From positions 1 to 64,000 of the forward strand of contig NZ_SPHO01000003.1 of NCBI RefSeq assembly GCF_005845215.1: a DNA stretch of 64,000 nt, written 5' to 3'. The first letter of the stretch is position 1. Each line of letters opens with the position of its first letter. The position numbers were made by a program, and so were the translations under genes. Shown here in pieces: positions 51,519 through 62,854 of this stretch. The DNA comes from Clostridium sp. 1001271st1 H5 (GTDB taxonomy: Bacteria; Bacillota; Clostridia; Lachnospirales; Lachnospiraceae). The notes beneath the pieces are model-generated. The model had not been told where the DNA came from. It saw nothing but the letters and a program-made list of their open reading frames with translations, and did no database searches.

Positions 51519-52697
51519 ATGAAAAAGGCAAGGACACGCATTATCTGGGGAATCGTGATTGTAATTATAGCAGTCATTGTGATTGCCCGAATTTTCAAAA
51601 AGGAAGAGCCTGTTGTCCCCACCCCTGACCCGGTGGTAACAGTACAGACGCCGCAGATGGGCGACATACTGCTGACAACAGACCTGGTAGGCACCATTGA
51701 GCCGGCCGACATTGTGTACATATATCCCAAGGCAGGAGGCGACGTGACAGCTGTCAACGTGAAGGCCGGGGATGTGGTTGCAGCCGGACAGGTGCTGTTA
51801 GAGATTGATACAAAGCAGGTAGATACATCCAGAAACTCCATGGATGCAGCCAAGGTGGCATGGGACGACGCACAGTCCACCCTGACCCGCATGGCTCCCC
51901 TCCATGCATCAGGTTTTGTGTCTGATAAAGAGTTTGAGGGATATCAGACTGCTGCTGAGGCCAAGAGGCTGCAGTATGAGTCTGCGAAGATTGCATATGA
52001 AAACCAGATGGAATTCAGCCATGTGACATCGCCCATAAGCGGACGGGTGGAGCAGCTGAACGTGGAGGTACATGACACGGTTGGAAATTCCAACCAGCTC
52101 TGCGTCATTGCCGGAGACAGTGGCAACAATGTGACCTTCTATGTGACGGAGAAGGTAAAGAACCATCTGAACGCAGGGGACCCTATTACGGTCATCAAAG
52201 AAGGCACAGAGTACGGCGGCAATGTCATCGAGGTCAGCAATATGGCCGAGGCATCTGTGGGCCTGTTCAAGATTAAAGCATCTGTGGACGATAATGAGGC
52301 CATGGCAGCCGGCACCAGCGTGGAACTGCGGGTTCCTTCCGCATCTGCCAGGAATACCATGCTGATTCCCAACAACTCCGTGTACTATAAAGCAGGGGAT
52401 GCCTATGTGTATACATATGATAACGGCATCATCCATGAGGTGCCGGTGGAAGTGGGCATCTATGACAAGGAGAACATAGCGGTGCTTTCAGGGATTACCC
52501 TGGATGACCGGGTTCTTACCACCTGGACCTCCGAGTTAAAGGAGGGCACCAAGGTGACACTGGAGACCGAGGTGCCGGCAACCTTAGAGATGAATGGAAC
52601 GGAAGCCGAAGTACAGGTAAACATGCAGGTCATCCGGGAAAACAGTCAGACAGACAAAGCTGAAAGTCCGGCCGCAGACCAGAGTCAGGCGCAGTAG
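51519..52697 (+). CDS. RND efflux periplasmic-adaptor-type (MFP/HlyD) subunit
   Basis: 392 residues. An N-terminal membrane anchor (about residues 7-27) is followed by a biotinyl-lipoyl half (KAGDVVAAGQVLLEID), a short helical hairpin (about 105-160), the second lipoyl half and beta-barrel domains. In Gram-positive cells such adaptors sit outside the membrane with an RND pump. GAAAGAGGAG precedes the ATG. The tail (about residues 360-392) is Gln/Ala/Glu-rich. It is 14 bp before the RND gene. Confidence 0.85.
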   Translation: MKKARTRIIWGIVIVIIAVIVIARIFKKEEPVVPTPDPVVTVQTPQMGDILLTTDLVGTIEPADIVYIYPKAGGDVTAVNVKAGDVVAAGQVLLEIDTKQVDTSRNSMDAAKVAWDDAQSTLTRMAPLHASGFVSDKEFEGYQTAAEAKRLQYESAKIAYENQMEFSHVTSPISGRVEQLNVEVHDTVGNSNQLCVIAGDSGNNVTFYVTEKVKNHLNAGDPITVIKEGTEYGGNVIEVSNMAEASVGLFKIKASVDDNEAMAAGTSVELRVPSASARNTMLIPNNSVYYKAGDAYVYTYDNGIIHEVPVEVGIYDKENIAVLSGITLDDRVLTTWTSELKEGTKVTLETEVPATLEMNGTEAEVQVNMQVIRENSQTDKAESPAADQSQAQ

Positions 52698-52711
52698 AAG
52701 GAGGCAGGAAA

Positions 52712-55700
52712 ATGGGCTTAACGAAACTTGTCTTAAAGAGACCGGTCAGTACGGTGCTTGCAATCCTGTGTCTGATTGTGTTCGGCTTGTCCTCAGTGAT
52801 GAAATCACCGCTTGAGCTGATGCCGGACATGAACATGTCCATGATGATTGTAATGACCGTCTACTCCGGCGCCAGCCCTGACGATGTCAGCGAGCTGGTC
52901 ACCAAACCGATTGAGGACAGGGCCAGTACCCTGAGCGGTCTGGATACCATATCCTCCCAGTCAAAAGAGAACATGTCCATCGTCATGCTGAAATATAAGT
53001 ACGGCACTGACATGAACGATGCGTATGATGACCTGAAGAAGCAGATGGACCTGGCTAAGGTAGAGCTTCCCGATGATGCGGATGACCCCATCATGCTGGA
53101 GCTGAATACCAGCCTGAAGCCAAATGTTATCATGGCTGTCAGCCACGGCGAGGACGATGACCTTTACAACTATGTGAACAATAACATTGTTCCTGAATTT
53201 GAAAAGCTGTCCACGGCAGCCGAGGTTTCCATTACGGGCGGCCTCCAGAAATACATTAAAGTGGAGCTGATGCCGGAGAAGCTGAAACAGTACGGCGTAT
53301 CCATGAGCTCCATTGCCAGCGATATTGCGGGCTCGGATATCACATATCCTGCAGGAGACACGGAAGTGGGAGACCAGAAGCTGTCCGTGTCAACGGAGCA
53401 GCCCTTTGAGACAATGGACAGTCTTAACGACATCCCCCTGACCGTATCCGGAAGCCAGACCGTATACCTGAGCGATGTGGCAAAGGTGTACATGGGTGCG
53501 GACGATGTGGAAAGTATTGCGCGCTATAAGGCGGAGAACGGGCTTCCTGAGGATATCGTTGCCCTGACTGTCAGCAAGCAGCAGGACGCAGCCACCCTGG
53601 ATGTGTCCAAGGATGTAAAGCGTGTGGTGGGTGAGCTTACCAGACAGGACCCCACCCTTCAGATAACCATAGTGGACGATGACAAGGATTCCATCATGTC
53701 ATCCCTGAGCTCCGTTATTGAGACAATGATTCTGGCCATCATCATTTCCATGGTCATCATATGGCTGTTCTTCGGGGACCTGAAGGCGTCCATGATTGTA
53801 GGAAGCTCCATCCCCGTATCCATCCTGTCGTCGCTTATCCTGATGCAGATTATGGGCTTCAGCCTGAACGTCATAACCCTGAGCGCCCTGGTACTGGGCG
53901 TCGGTATGATGGTGGATAACTCCACCGTTGTGCTGGAGAGCTGTTTCAGGGCCACGGATGATACCGGCTTCCGGGAATTTTCCAAGGCAGCCCTAAACGG
54001 TACCGGAGTGGTATACCAGTCGGTTATCGGTTCCACCCTGACCACCTGCGTGGTGTTCCTGCCGCTGGCCATGCTGGGCGGCATGACGGGACAGATGTTC
54101 CGGCCTCTGGGCTTTACCATTGTATTCTGTATGACGGCATCTCTCATATCAGCCATTACGGTGGTGCCTCTGTGCTACATGATTTATAAACCCGTGGAGA
54201 GAAAGACGGCGCCTCTGTCCAGACCGGTTGAGAAGATGCAGGAAGCCTACAGGGGAATCATGACAAAGCTCCTGAACAAGAGAGGCCTTGTCATGCTGGC
54301 TTCTGTGGCGCTCCTTCTGTTCTCCTTCTTCATCGCCAAGTTCCTGCGCGTGGAGATGATGGCTGAGGATGACCAGGGCCAGATTTCCATCACTGCAGAA
54401 GTAAAGCCGGGTATGAAGATTGACAAGGTTGACCGTGTCATGAAGCAGATAGAGGATATTATCTCCCAGCAGGAGGATGTGGAATCCTACATCACCCTTG
54501 CCGGAAGCTCGGGACTGAGCATGAGCTCCGACCCCAGCATCACTGTCTACCTTAAGAAGGACAGGAAGATGGAGACAGACCAGGTGGTCCGGCTCTGGAA
54601 ACAGCAGATGGGCGGAATCTCTGATACCAACATAACCGTGGAGGCCTACTCGCAGGTAAGCGCCATGATGGGTTCGGACGATGAATATTCAGTAGACCTT
54701 CAGAGTACCAATTACAATGACCTGAAGGCGGTCAGCGACCATGTGGCGGCTGAACTGAGCAAACGTCCGGAGCTGACCAAGGTCCACTCCACCCTGGAGA
54801 ATGCGGCTTCTGTCGTAAAGGTTACGGTGAATCCCATCAAGGCCAGGGCGGCAGGACTGACGCCGGCCCAGATTGGCGGCACCCTGAATAACATGCTCAG
54901 CGGCACCACGCCCACCTCCCTTAATATTGACGGAAATGATATTGATGTAAAGGTGGAGTATCCTAAGGAGCGCTATAAGACCCTGGACCAGATTGAGACA
55001 ATCACCCTCCAGACGCCTAAGGGCAGCTCCGTTGCCCTGACGGATGTGGCTGATATTCACTTTGCAGACAGCCCTGCATCCATCACCAGGCAGGATAAGC
55101 AGTACCGCGCCACTATCAGCGGTATCTATACCGAGAATTCAAATAAGAACACAAAGACCCAGCTTTTAAGCGAAGTGGTGAAGCCGGCTGTAAGCAGTAA
55201 TGCCAATGTGACTGTTGCCCAGAACCAGATGGATGAATCCATGGCAGAAGAGTTCACGGCTCTGTTCCAGGCCATTGCCCTGGCTGTCTTCCTGGTATTC
55301 GTGGTCATGGCGGCGCAGTTTGAGTCGCCCAAGTTCTCAATCATGGTAATGACCACCATCCCGTTCTGTCTCATTGGAGCCTTCGGACTTCTGTGGCTGG
55401 CAGACAGCGCCATCAGCATGACATCCCTTCTGGGATTCCTGATGCTGGTTGGTACGGTTGTTAACAACGGTATCCTCTATGTGGATACGGTGAACCAGTA
55501 CCGCAGGGAAATGGATTTAAATACAGCCCTGGTGGAAGCAGGGGCCACCCGTCTGAGACCGATTCTCATGACTACCCTGACCACGGTTGTATCCATGGTG
55601 CCCATGGCCTTTGCTCTGGGCGACAGCGGTTCCACGACCCAGGGCCTTGCCCTTGTTAATATCGGCGGTCTGACCGCATCCACCATTCTTTCGCTGCTCA

Positions 55701-55765
55701 TGCTTCCTGCATACTACAGCCTGATGAACGGCGGCGGAAAGAAGCGTATGATTATTGCGGATTAA
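52712..55765 (+). CDS. RND-family efflux pump (HAE1/AcrB type)
   Basis: 1017 residues, twelve-segment RND transporter with two large extracytoplasmic loops (about residues 35-325 and 550-840). The fourth segment reads LGVGMMVDNSTVVLES: the first proton-relay Asp is kept, but the second of the AcrB Asp-Asp pair is Asn. GGGMTGQMFRPLGFT-like sequence follows. The closest well-known Gram-positive relative is Bacillus SwrC. It probably expels lipophilic drugs, bile acids or lipopeptides together with the adaptor. Confidence 0.88.
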   Translation: MGLTKLVLKRPVSTVLAILCLIVFGLSSVMKSPLELMPDMNMSMMIVMTVYSGASPDDVSELVTKPIEDRASTLSGLDTISSQSKENMSIVMLKYKYGTDMNDAYDDLKKQMDLAKVELPDDADDPIMLELNTSLKPNVIMAVSHGEDDDLYNYVNNNIVPEFEKLSTAAEVSITGGLQKYIKVELMPEKLKQYGVSMSSIASDIAGSDITYPAGDTEVGDQKLSVSTEQPFETMDSLNDIPLTVSGSQTVYLSDVAKVYMGADDVESIARYKAENGLPEDIVALTVSKQQDAATLDVSKDVKRVVGELTRQDPTLQITIVDDDKDSIMSSLSSVIETMILAIIISMVIIWLFFGDLKASMIVGSSIPVSILSSLILMQIMGFSLNVITLSALVLGVGMMVDNSTVVLESCFRATDDTGFREFSKAALNGTGVVYQSVIGSTLTTCVVFLPLAMLGGMTGQMFRPLGFTIVFCMTASLISAITVVPLCYMIYKPVERKTAPLSRPVEKMQEAYRGIMTKLLNKRGLVMLASVALLLFSFFIAKFLRVEMMAEDDQGQISITAEVKPGMKIDKVDRVMKQIEDIISQQEDVESYITLAGSSGLSMSSDPSITVYLKKDRKMETDQVVRLWKQQMGGISDTNITVEAYSQVSAMMGSDDEYSVDLQSTNYNDLKAVSDHVAAELSKRPELTKVHSTLENAASVVKVTVNPIKARAAGLTPAQIGGTLNNMLSGTTPTSLNIDGNDIDVKVEYPKERYKTLDQIETITLQTPKGSSVALTDVADIHFADSPASITRQDKQYRATISGIYTENSNKNTKTQLLSEVVKPAVSSNANVTVAQNQMDESMAEEFTALFQAIALAVFLVFVVMAAQFESPKFSIMVMTTIPFCLIGAFGLLWLADSAISMTSLLGFLMLVGTVVNNGILYVDTVNQYRREMDLNTALVEAGATRLRPILMTTLTTVVSMVPMAFALGDSGSTTQGLALVNIGGLTASTILSLLMLPAYYSLMNGGGKKRMIIAD

Positions 55766-55851
55766 CCGGACACAGGCCGGAAATCAGCCGGAAGCCGGCT
55801 GGCGGACAGCGGCATATGACCGGGTGTTAAAAAGATGTTAAAAAATTACTG

Positions 55852-55942
55852 TTTCAAATTACAGGATTAAATGGTATGATGTTATTAAATAGGCTGTAGC
55901 TTATGACGCAGATGGAAGGCGTTGGAACTGCAGCCTATTTTT
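55852..55942 (+). ncRNA. Candidate short transcript: promoter plus hairpin terminator
   Basis: TTTCAA (55852-55857) and extended TGG-TATGAT (55872-55880) are 17 bp apart. The expected start near 55887 is followed at once by AATAGGCTGTAG (55888-55899), which pairs with CTGCAGCCTATT (55928-55939), then T residues. The loop holds a further ACGC/GCGT stem. This would give an RNA of about 55 nt; alternatively it is only the RND terminator. Confidence 0.35.
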
Positions 55943-56094
55943 ATAAAAAAATTTGTTATTAATGTAACAAATAGGTCCCGCCGGAAGTGATGTTTAAGGG
56001 GACAATTATTTTAATATGGATAGAAGTTTTTTGTATGCTGTACAAAAATATTTAGAAAGTCTAAAATTTTTTCATGAAATATTGAGAAAGTGGA

Positions 56095-56123
56095 TTGATA
56101 AATTTTTACGCATGGGTTATAAT
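56095..56123 (+). promoter_or_regulatory. V-ATPase operon promoter
   Basis: TTGATA (56095-56100) and TATAAT (56118-56123) are 17 bp apart. The leader to the first start codon is about 165 nt. Confidence 0.75.
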
Positions 56124-56296
56124 CTATTCATATTGTACAAAAATAATAGGAAAGCTATGGACAAATACTGGATAAGTTGTCATTTTGCAACACAAACCTA
56201 TGGTCCATCGTATTCCCGGAGGCATATCTGCGCAAACTAACCATATATTCCGGCAGGATAGCTAACGGGATTCCGGTACAGAAAGGGGGATTTGGA

Positions 56297-56605
56297 TTGG
56301 CCCAGGAGACGATTGACGCAATCCGTCAGGCAGAAACGGCCGCGGAAGCAGCCGAAAAAGAAGCGGTAAAAGAGGCGGAGGCAATTGTGGCAGAGGCAAA
56401 GGCTCAGGCGGCGCAGATGAAGGCAGAGATGACGAAATCTGCCAGAGAAGGCGCGGTGGGGGCCGAGGAGGATGCCAAGGCTCAAAGCGAGCAGATGATG
56501 CAGGCAGCCAGCGCCGAGGAAGGCAAGGATTTGGAAGCATTGCAGAAAGCTGTAGCTGAGAAACAACAAAAGGCAGTTGAAGTTATCTTATCAGAGCTGC
56601 TATAG
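56297..56605 (+). CDS. V-type ATP synthase subunit G/H (AhaH/NtpF-like)
   Basis: 102 residues read from TTG 56297, 7 bases after AAGGGGGA. The sequence is almost entirely an Ala/Glu/Lys-rich helix (AETAAEAAEKEAVKEAEAIV), as expected for the peripheral-stalk subunit that pairs with subunit E. The frame is open further upstream, but that part has no ribosome site and would include promoter-proximal leader. First gene of the operon, as in other Clostridia. Confidence 0.8.
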   Translation: MAQETIDAIRQAETAAEAAEKEAVKEAEAIVAEAKAQAAQMKAEMTKSAREGAVGAEEDAKAQSEQMMQAASAEEGKDLEALQKAVAEKQQKAVEVILSELL

Positions 56606-56623
56606 GAAGGGAGGCGCTTAAGG

Positions 56624-59124
<2,501 letters not shown>

Positions 59125-59166
59125 CAGCATACCAAATAAGGAGACATCAGGAAAGGAGAACATGGC

Positions 59167-59760
59167 ATGGCGGGATTAGATAAAATCATCAGCCAGATTA
59201 AAGAAGAGTCCCAGAAAGCAGCGGAACGCACCAGGGCTGAAGCCCGTTCCAAGGCAGATGAGATTCTGGCACAGGCCCGTGCGGATGCAGAGAGGGAGTG
59301 CGTTGATATTGAGAGGCGCTCCAAACAGGCAGTAGCCAATATTCTGGAAAGAGGACGCACGGCAGCCGAACTTAAGAAACGCGGTGCTGTTCTGGCTGAA
59401 AAGCAAAGACTCATCGGAGCAACCATTGGGATGGCTAAGGCTGAACTCAAGGGGCTTGAAACCGGCGCCTACTTTGATATGATTCTGAAACTGGCAGTTA
59501 AATCCGCACAGCCCGGAGAAGGCGAGCTCCTGTTCTCAAAGAAGGACTTGGAACGCCTGCCCGAAGGCTTTGAGGACAGGTTAAATGCCGCGCTTAAGGA
59601 CAAGGGGGCAGCGCTGCGCATATCCGGAGACACCAGGGATATAGACGGAGGTTTTGTGCTTACTTATGGAGGAATTGAGGAGAACTGTTCCATTGACGCT
59701 CTCTTTGATGCAGCCCATGAGGTATTACAGGATAAAGTGCAGGAGATTCTGTTTTCATGA
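59167..59760 (+). CDS. ntpE: V-type ATP synthase subunit E
   Basis: 197 residues. The N-terminal half (about 1-95) is a charged helix (ISQIKEESQKAAERTRAEARSKADEIL) that pairs with the G/H subunit in the peripheral stalk. The C-terminal half is the globular domain that touches subunit B, ending in YGGIEENCSIDALFD. GGAGAAC precedes the ATG. Confidence 0.9.
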   Translation: MAGLDKIISQIKEESQKAAERTRAEARSKADEILAQARADAERECVDIERRSKQAVANILERGRTAAELKKRGAVLAEKQRLIGATIGMAKAELKGLETGAYFDMILKLAVKSAQPGEGELLFSKKDLERLPEGFEDRLNAALKDKGAALRISGDTRDIDGGFVLTYGGIEENCSIDALFDAAHEVLQDKVQEILFS

Positions 59761-59781
59761 ACGTAGGGAGGAACTAATTAA

Positions 59782-60750
59782 ATGGCAGACAAACAGTATG
59801 TTTATGCAGTAGCCCGCATCCGTTCCAAAGAATTGTCCCTGCTATCCGGCGCGTTTTTAGAGCAGCTGACAGCTGCAAAAGACTATGACGAGTGTATCCA
59901 GCTTCTTATGGAGAAGGGCTGGGGAGAGGACGGCATCACAAATGCCGGAGAAATCCTGGCCATAGAGAAGAGAAGGACCTGGGAACTGATTAATGAGCTG
60001 GTGGAGGATATGTCTGTATTCGACGTATTCCTGTACGCCAACGACTACCACAATCTGAAGGCAGCCATCAAGGAGGTCCGCATGGGTGATGAATACCCGG
60101 GCATCTTCATGGAGCAGGGGACTGTGGATGTGAAGCTTATACGTGAAGCGGTTCAGACCAGGGAATTCCAGAATCTTCCGGCAGCCATGAGGACGCCTGC
60201 TGAGGAGGCATACAAAGCGCTCCTTCACACCCAGGACGGACAGCTCTGCGACATCATAATCGACAAAGCAGCCCTGGATGCAATCTACCAGGCCGGCAAA
60301 TCCTCAGGCAACGAGTTCCTGGAACTTTATGCGGAGCTGACGGTTGCGGCAGCAGATATAAAGACGGCGGTGCGGGCATCCCGTACCGGCAAGGACAGGG
60401 CATTCCTGGAGCAGGCGCTGGCGCCATGCGGCAGCATTAACGTTGCCCGTCTGGCTCAGGCAGCCATAGAAGGCGTGGATTCCATCGGGTCATACCTGGA
60501 AACCACGGCCTATGCAGATGCAGTGGAAGAATTACGGCGCTCACCTTCAGCTTTTGAGCGGTGGTGCGACAATCTGCTGATTCGTAAGATTAAGCCCCAG
60601 CAGTACAGCGCCTTTGGTCTGGGTCCGCTGGCAGCTTATATTCTGGCACGGGAGAACGAGATTAAATCAGTTCGGATTGTGCTTTCCGGGAAATTAAACC
60701 ATCTTCCCGAGGAGTCCATCCGGGAAAGGATAAGGGAGATGTATGTATAA
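59782..60750 (+). CDS. ntpC: V-type ATP synthase subunit C (d subunit)
   Basis: 322 residues, all-helical, family vATP-synt_AC39. It has YAVARIRSKELSLLS at the N-terminus and GLGPLAAYILARENEIKSVRIVL near the end (about residues 277-299), the conserved tail. It links the central stalk to the membrane rotor. It overlaps subunit F by 8 bp. Confidence 0.92.
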   Translation: MADKQYVYAVARIRSKELSLLSGAFLEQLTAAKDYDECIQLLMEKGWGEDGITNAGEILAIEKRRTWELINELVEDMSVFDVFLYANDYHNLKAAIKEVRMGDEYPGIFMEQGTVDVKLIREAVQTREFQNLPAAMRTPAEEAYKALLHTQDGQLCDIIIDKAALDAIYQAGKSSGNEFLELYAELTVAAADIKTAVRASRTGKDRAFLEQALAPCGSINVARLAQAAIEGVDSIGSYLETTAYADAVEELRRSPSAFERWCDNLLIRKIKPQQYSAFGLGPLAAYILARENEIKSVRIVLSGKLNHLPEESIRERIREMYV

Positions 60751-61063
60751 GATTGCAGTTATGGGCGACCGGGACAGTATCTACGGTTTTGCCAGTCTGG
60801 GTCTGGAGCCATTTCCTTTGACAGACCCGGCGGAGGCAGGAAAGAAGGTTAAGGATTTGGCAGAAAGCGGCTATGCGGTGATTTACATCACAGAGGCCCT
60901 GGCTGCCCAGATTGAACCGGAGATTAACCGCTACCGTGAGGCTGGCCTTCCGGCCATCATACTGATTCCCGGCATATCAGGCAATACGGGAAAAGGTATC
61001 CTGGCAGTTAAGAAGTCAGTGGAGCAGGCAGTTGGCTCGGATATTATATTTAATGGGCAATAA
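60743..61063 (+). CDS. ntpG: V-type ATP synthase subunit F
   Basis: 106 residues, Rossmann-like fold typical of subunit F: MYKIAVMGDRDSIYGFASLGLE, then AVIYITEALAAQI and the PAIILIPGISG segment. It is part of the central shaft with subunit D. The start overlaps the end of subunit C, with AAGGGAG inside that gene. Confidence 0.92.
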   Translation: MYKIAVMGDRDSIYGFASLGLEPFPLTDPAEAGKKVKDLAESGYAVIYITEALAAQIEPEINRYREAGLPAIILIPGISGNTGKGILAVKKSVEQAVGSDIIFNGQ

Positions 61064-61078
61064 CAATGGAGGTAAAAG

Positions 61079-62854
61079 ATGAGCAAAGGCGTAATTAAAA
61101 AAGTAGCCGGTCCGCTGGTCATCGCAGAAGGCATGCGTGACGCGAACATGTTCGACGTGGTTCGAGTCAGTGAGCAGCGTCTGATTGGCGAAATTATAGA
61201 GATTCATGGCGATAAGGCTTCCGTCCAGGTATATGAGGAGACATCCGGACTGGGACCAGGGGAGCCGGTGGAATCCACAGGCGTACCCATGAGCGTGGAG
61301 CTGGGGCCTGGCCTGATTGGAAGTATATACGACGGTATCCAGCGTCCGCTGGATGCTATTATGGAAAAGACAGGCGGAAACCTTTTAAACCGCGGCGTGG
61401 AGGTTCCCTCCCTGAAGCGTGAGAAGAAGTGGACCTTCGTACCCACTGCAAATGTGGGAGACAAGGTTGGCGGCGGCGACATCATCGGTACGGTTCAGGA
61501 GACCGAGGTGGTGCAGCAGAAAATCATGATTCCGGTGGGAGTAAGCGGTACCCTTACCTATATCAGCGGCGGAGAGTATACGGTTACCGATACAGTGGCT
61601 GTTGTGACGGATGAGAAGGGACAGGAGCATCCGGTTGAACTGATGCAGAAGTGGCCTGTACGTAAAGGCCGTCCTTATCAGAGGAAACTGTCGCCTGACA
61701 TGCCTCTTGTAACAGGACAGCGTGTTATTGACTGTCTGTTCCCAATTGCAAAGGGCGGTGTTGCGGCTGTTCCCGGACCTTTCGGTTCCGGCAAGACGGT
61801 TGTACAGCATCAGCTGGCCAAGTGGGCTGATGCAGACATCGTGGTTTACATTGGCTGCGGCGAGCGCGGCAACGAGATGACCGACGTTCTGAACGAGTTC
61901 CCGGAACTGAAGGACCCGAAGACAGGCAAGTCTTTGATGGAGCGTACCGTGTTGATTGCCAATACCTCCGATATGCCTGTTGCGGCCCGTGAGGCATCCA
62001 TCTATACAGGTATCACCATTGCAGAGTATTTCCGCGACATGGGTTATTCCGTAGCCCTGATGGCAGACTCCACATCCCGCTGGGCCGAGGCTCTGCGTGA
62101 GATGTCAGGACGTCTGGAGGAGATGCCTGGTGAGGAAGGCTACCCCGCATACCTGGGTTCCCGTCTGGCACAGTTCTACGAGCGTGCCGGCCGTGTTATC
62201 TCCCTGGGTCAGGACAACCGCGAGGGCGCGCTCTCCGTTATCGGAGCTGTTTCCCCTGCAGGCGGTGATATATCCGAGCCGGTTACACAGGCTACCCTGC
62301 GTATCGTAAAGGTATTCTGGTCCCTGGATGCCGACCTGGCATACAAGAGACACTTCCCGGCCATCAACTGGCTGACCAGCTACTCCCTGTATGTGGACAC
62401 CATGGAAAAATGGTTCAACGCAGAGGTGGAGAGCGACTGGACTGAGCTGCGCGCCCGTCTTATGCGCCTGCTGCAGGAAGAGTCTGAGTTGAATGAAATC
62501 GTTCAGCTGGTAGGTATGGATGCATTATCCGCGCCTGACCGTCTGAAACTGGAAGCAGCCCGTTCTATCCGTGAGGACTTCCTCCACCAGAACGCTTTCC
62601 ATGAGATTGATACATTTACGTCCTTAAAGAAGCAGCACATGATGATGATGCTGATGCTGGCATATTATGACAAGGCAGGGGATGCATTGTCACAGGGCGT
62701 GAATATCGAGCGTCTTGTAGGCCTTCCCGTGCGCGAGGCCATCGGCCGTTTCAAATATACAGAGGAAGCTGACCTGGATAAGGTTTACGAGGATGTTATC
62801 AAAACCCTGGAGTCAGAGATTAACAGTGAGCTGAGCAGAAAGGAGGACTTCTAA
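61079..62854 (+). CDS. ntpA: V-type ATP synthase catalytic subunit A
   Basis: 591 residues. The P-loop is GPFGSGKT (about residues 231-238), Walker B and arginine-sensor regions are intact, and the non-homologous insert typical of subunit A lies at about residues 115-200. It hydrolyses or makes ATP at the A/B interface. TGGAGG precedes the ATG. Its stop overlaps the start of subunit B by one base (TAATG). Confidence 0.97.
   Translation: MSKGVIKKVAGPLVIAEGMRDANMFDVVRVSEQRLIGEIIEIHGDKASVQVYEETSGLGPGEPVESTGVPMSVELGPGLIGSIYDGIQRPLDAIMEKTGGNLLNRGVEVPSLKREKKWTFVPTANVGDKVGGGDIIGTVQETEVVQQKIMIPVGVSGTLTYISGGEYTVTDTVAVVTDEKGQEHPVELMQKWPVRKGRPYQRKLSPDMPLVTGQRVIDCLFPIAKGGVAAVPGPFGSGKTVVQHQLAKWADADIVVYIGCGERGNEMTDVLNEFPELKDPKTGKSLMERTVLIANTSDMPVAAREASIYTGITIAEYFRDMGYSVALMADSTSRWAEALREMSGRLEEMPGEEGYPAYLGSRLAQFYERAGRVISLGQDNREGALSVIGAVSPAGGDISEPVTQATLRIVKVFWSLDADLAYKRHFPAINWLTSYSLYVDTMEKWFNAEVESDWTELRARLMRLLQEESELNEIVQLVGMDALSAPDRLKLEAARSIREDFLHQNAFHEIDTFTSLKKQHMMMMLMLAYYDKAGDALSQGVNIERLVGLPVREAIGRFKYTEEADLDKVYEDVIKTLESEINSELSRKEDF

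Larger units (their letters stand above)
55766..56296. other. 531-bp intergenic region before the V-ATPase operon
   Basis: After a GC-rich start it holds a promoter with an immediate hairpin terminator (55852-55942), an inverted repeat ATTTGTTA/TAACAAAT (55951-55972), two copies of TGTACAAAAATA (about 56039 and 56134), a near-consensus promoter (56095-56123) and a 27-codon open frame (56157-56240). No longer gene is credible. Confidence 0.65.

Noticed and set aside
56016..56240. 74-codon frame upstream of the V-ATPase operon
   Set aside because: It starts before the likely operon promoter and lacks a ribosome site; only its last 27 codons lie in the leader and are mentioned as a possible leader frame.
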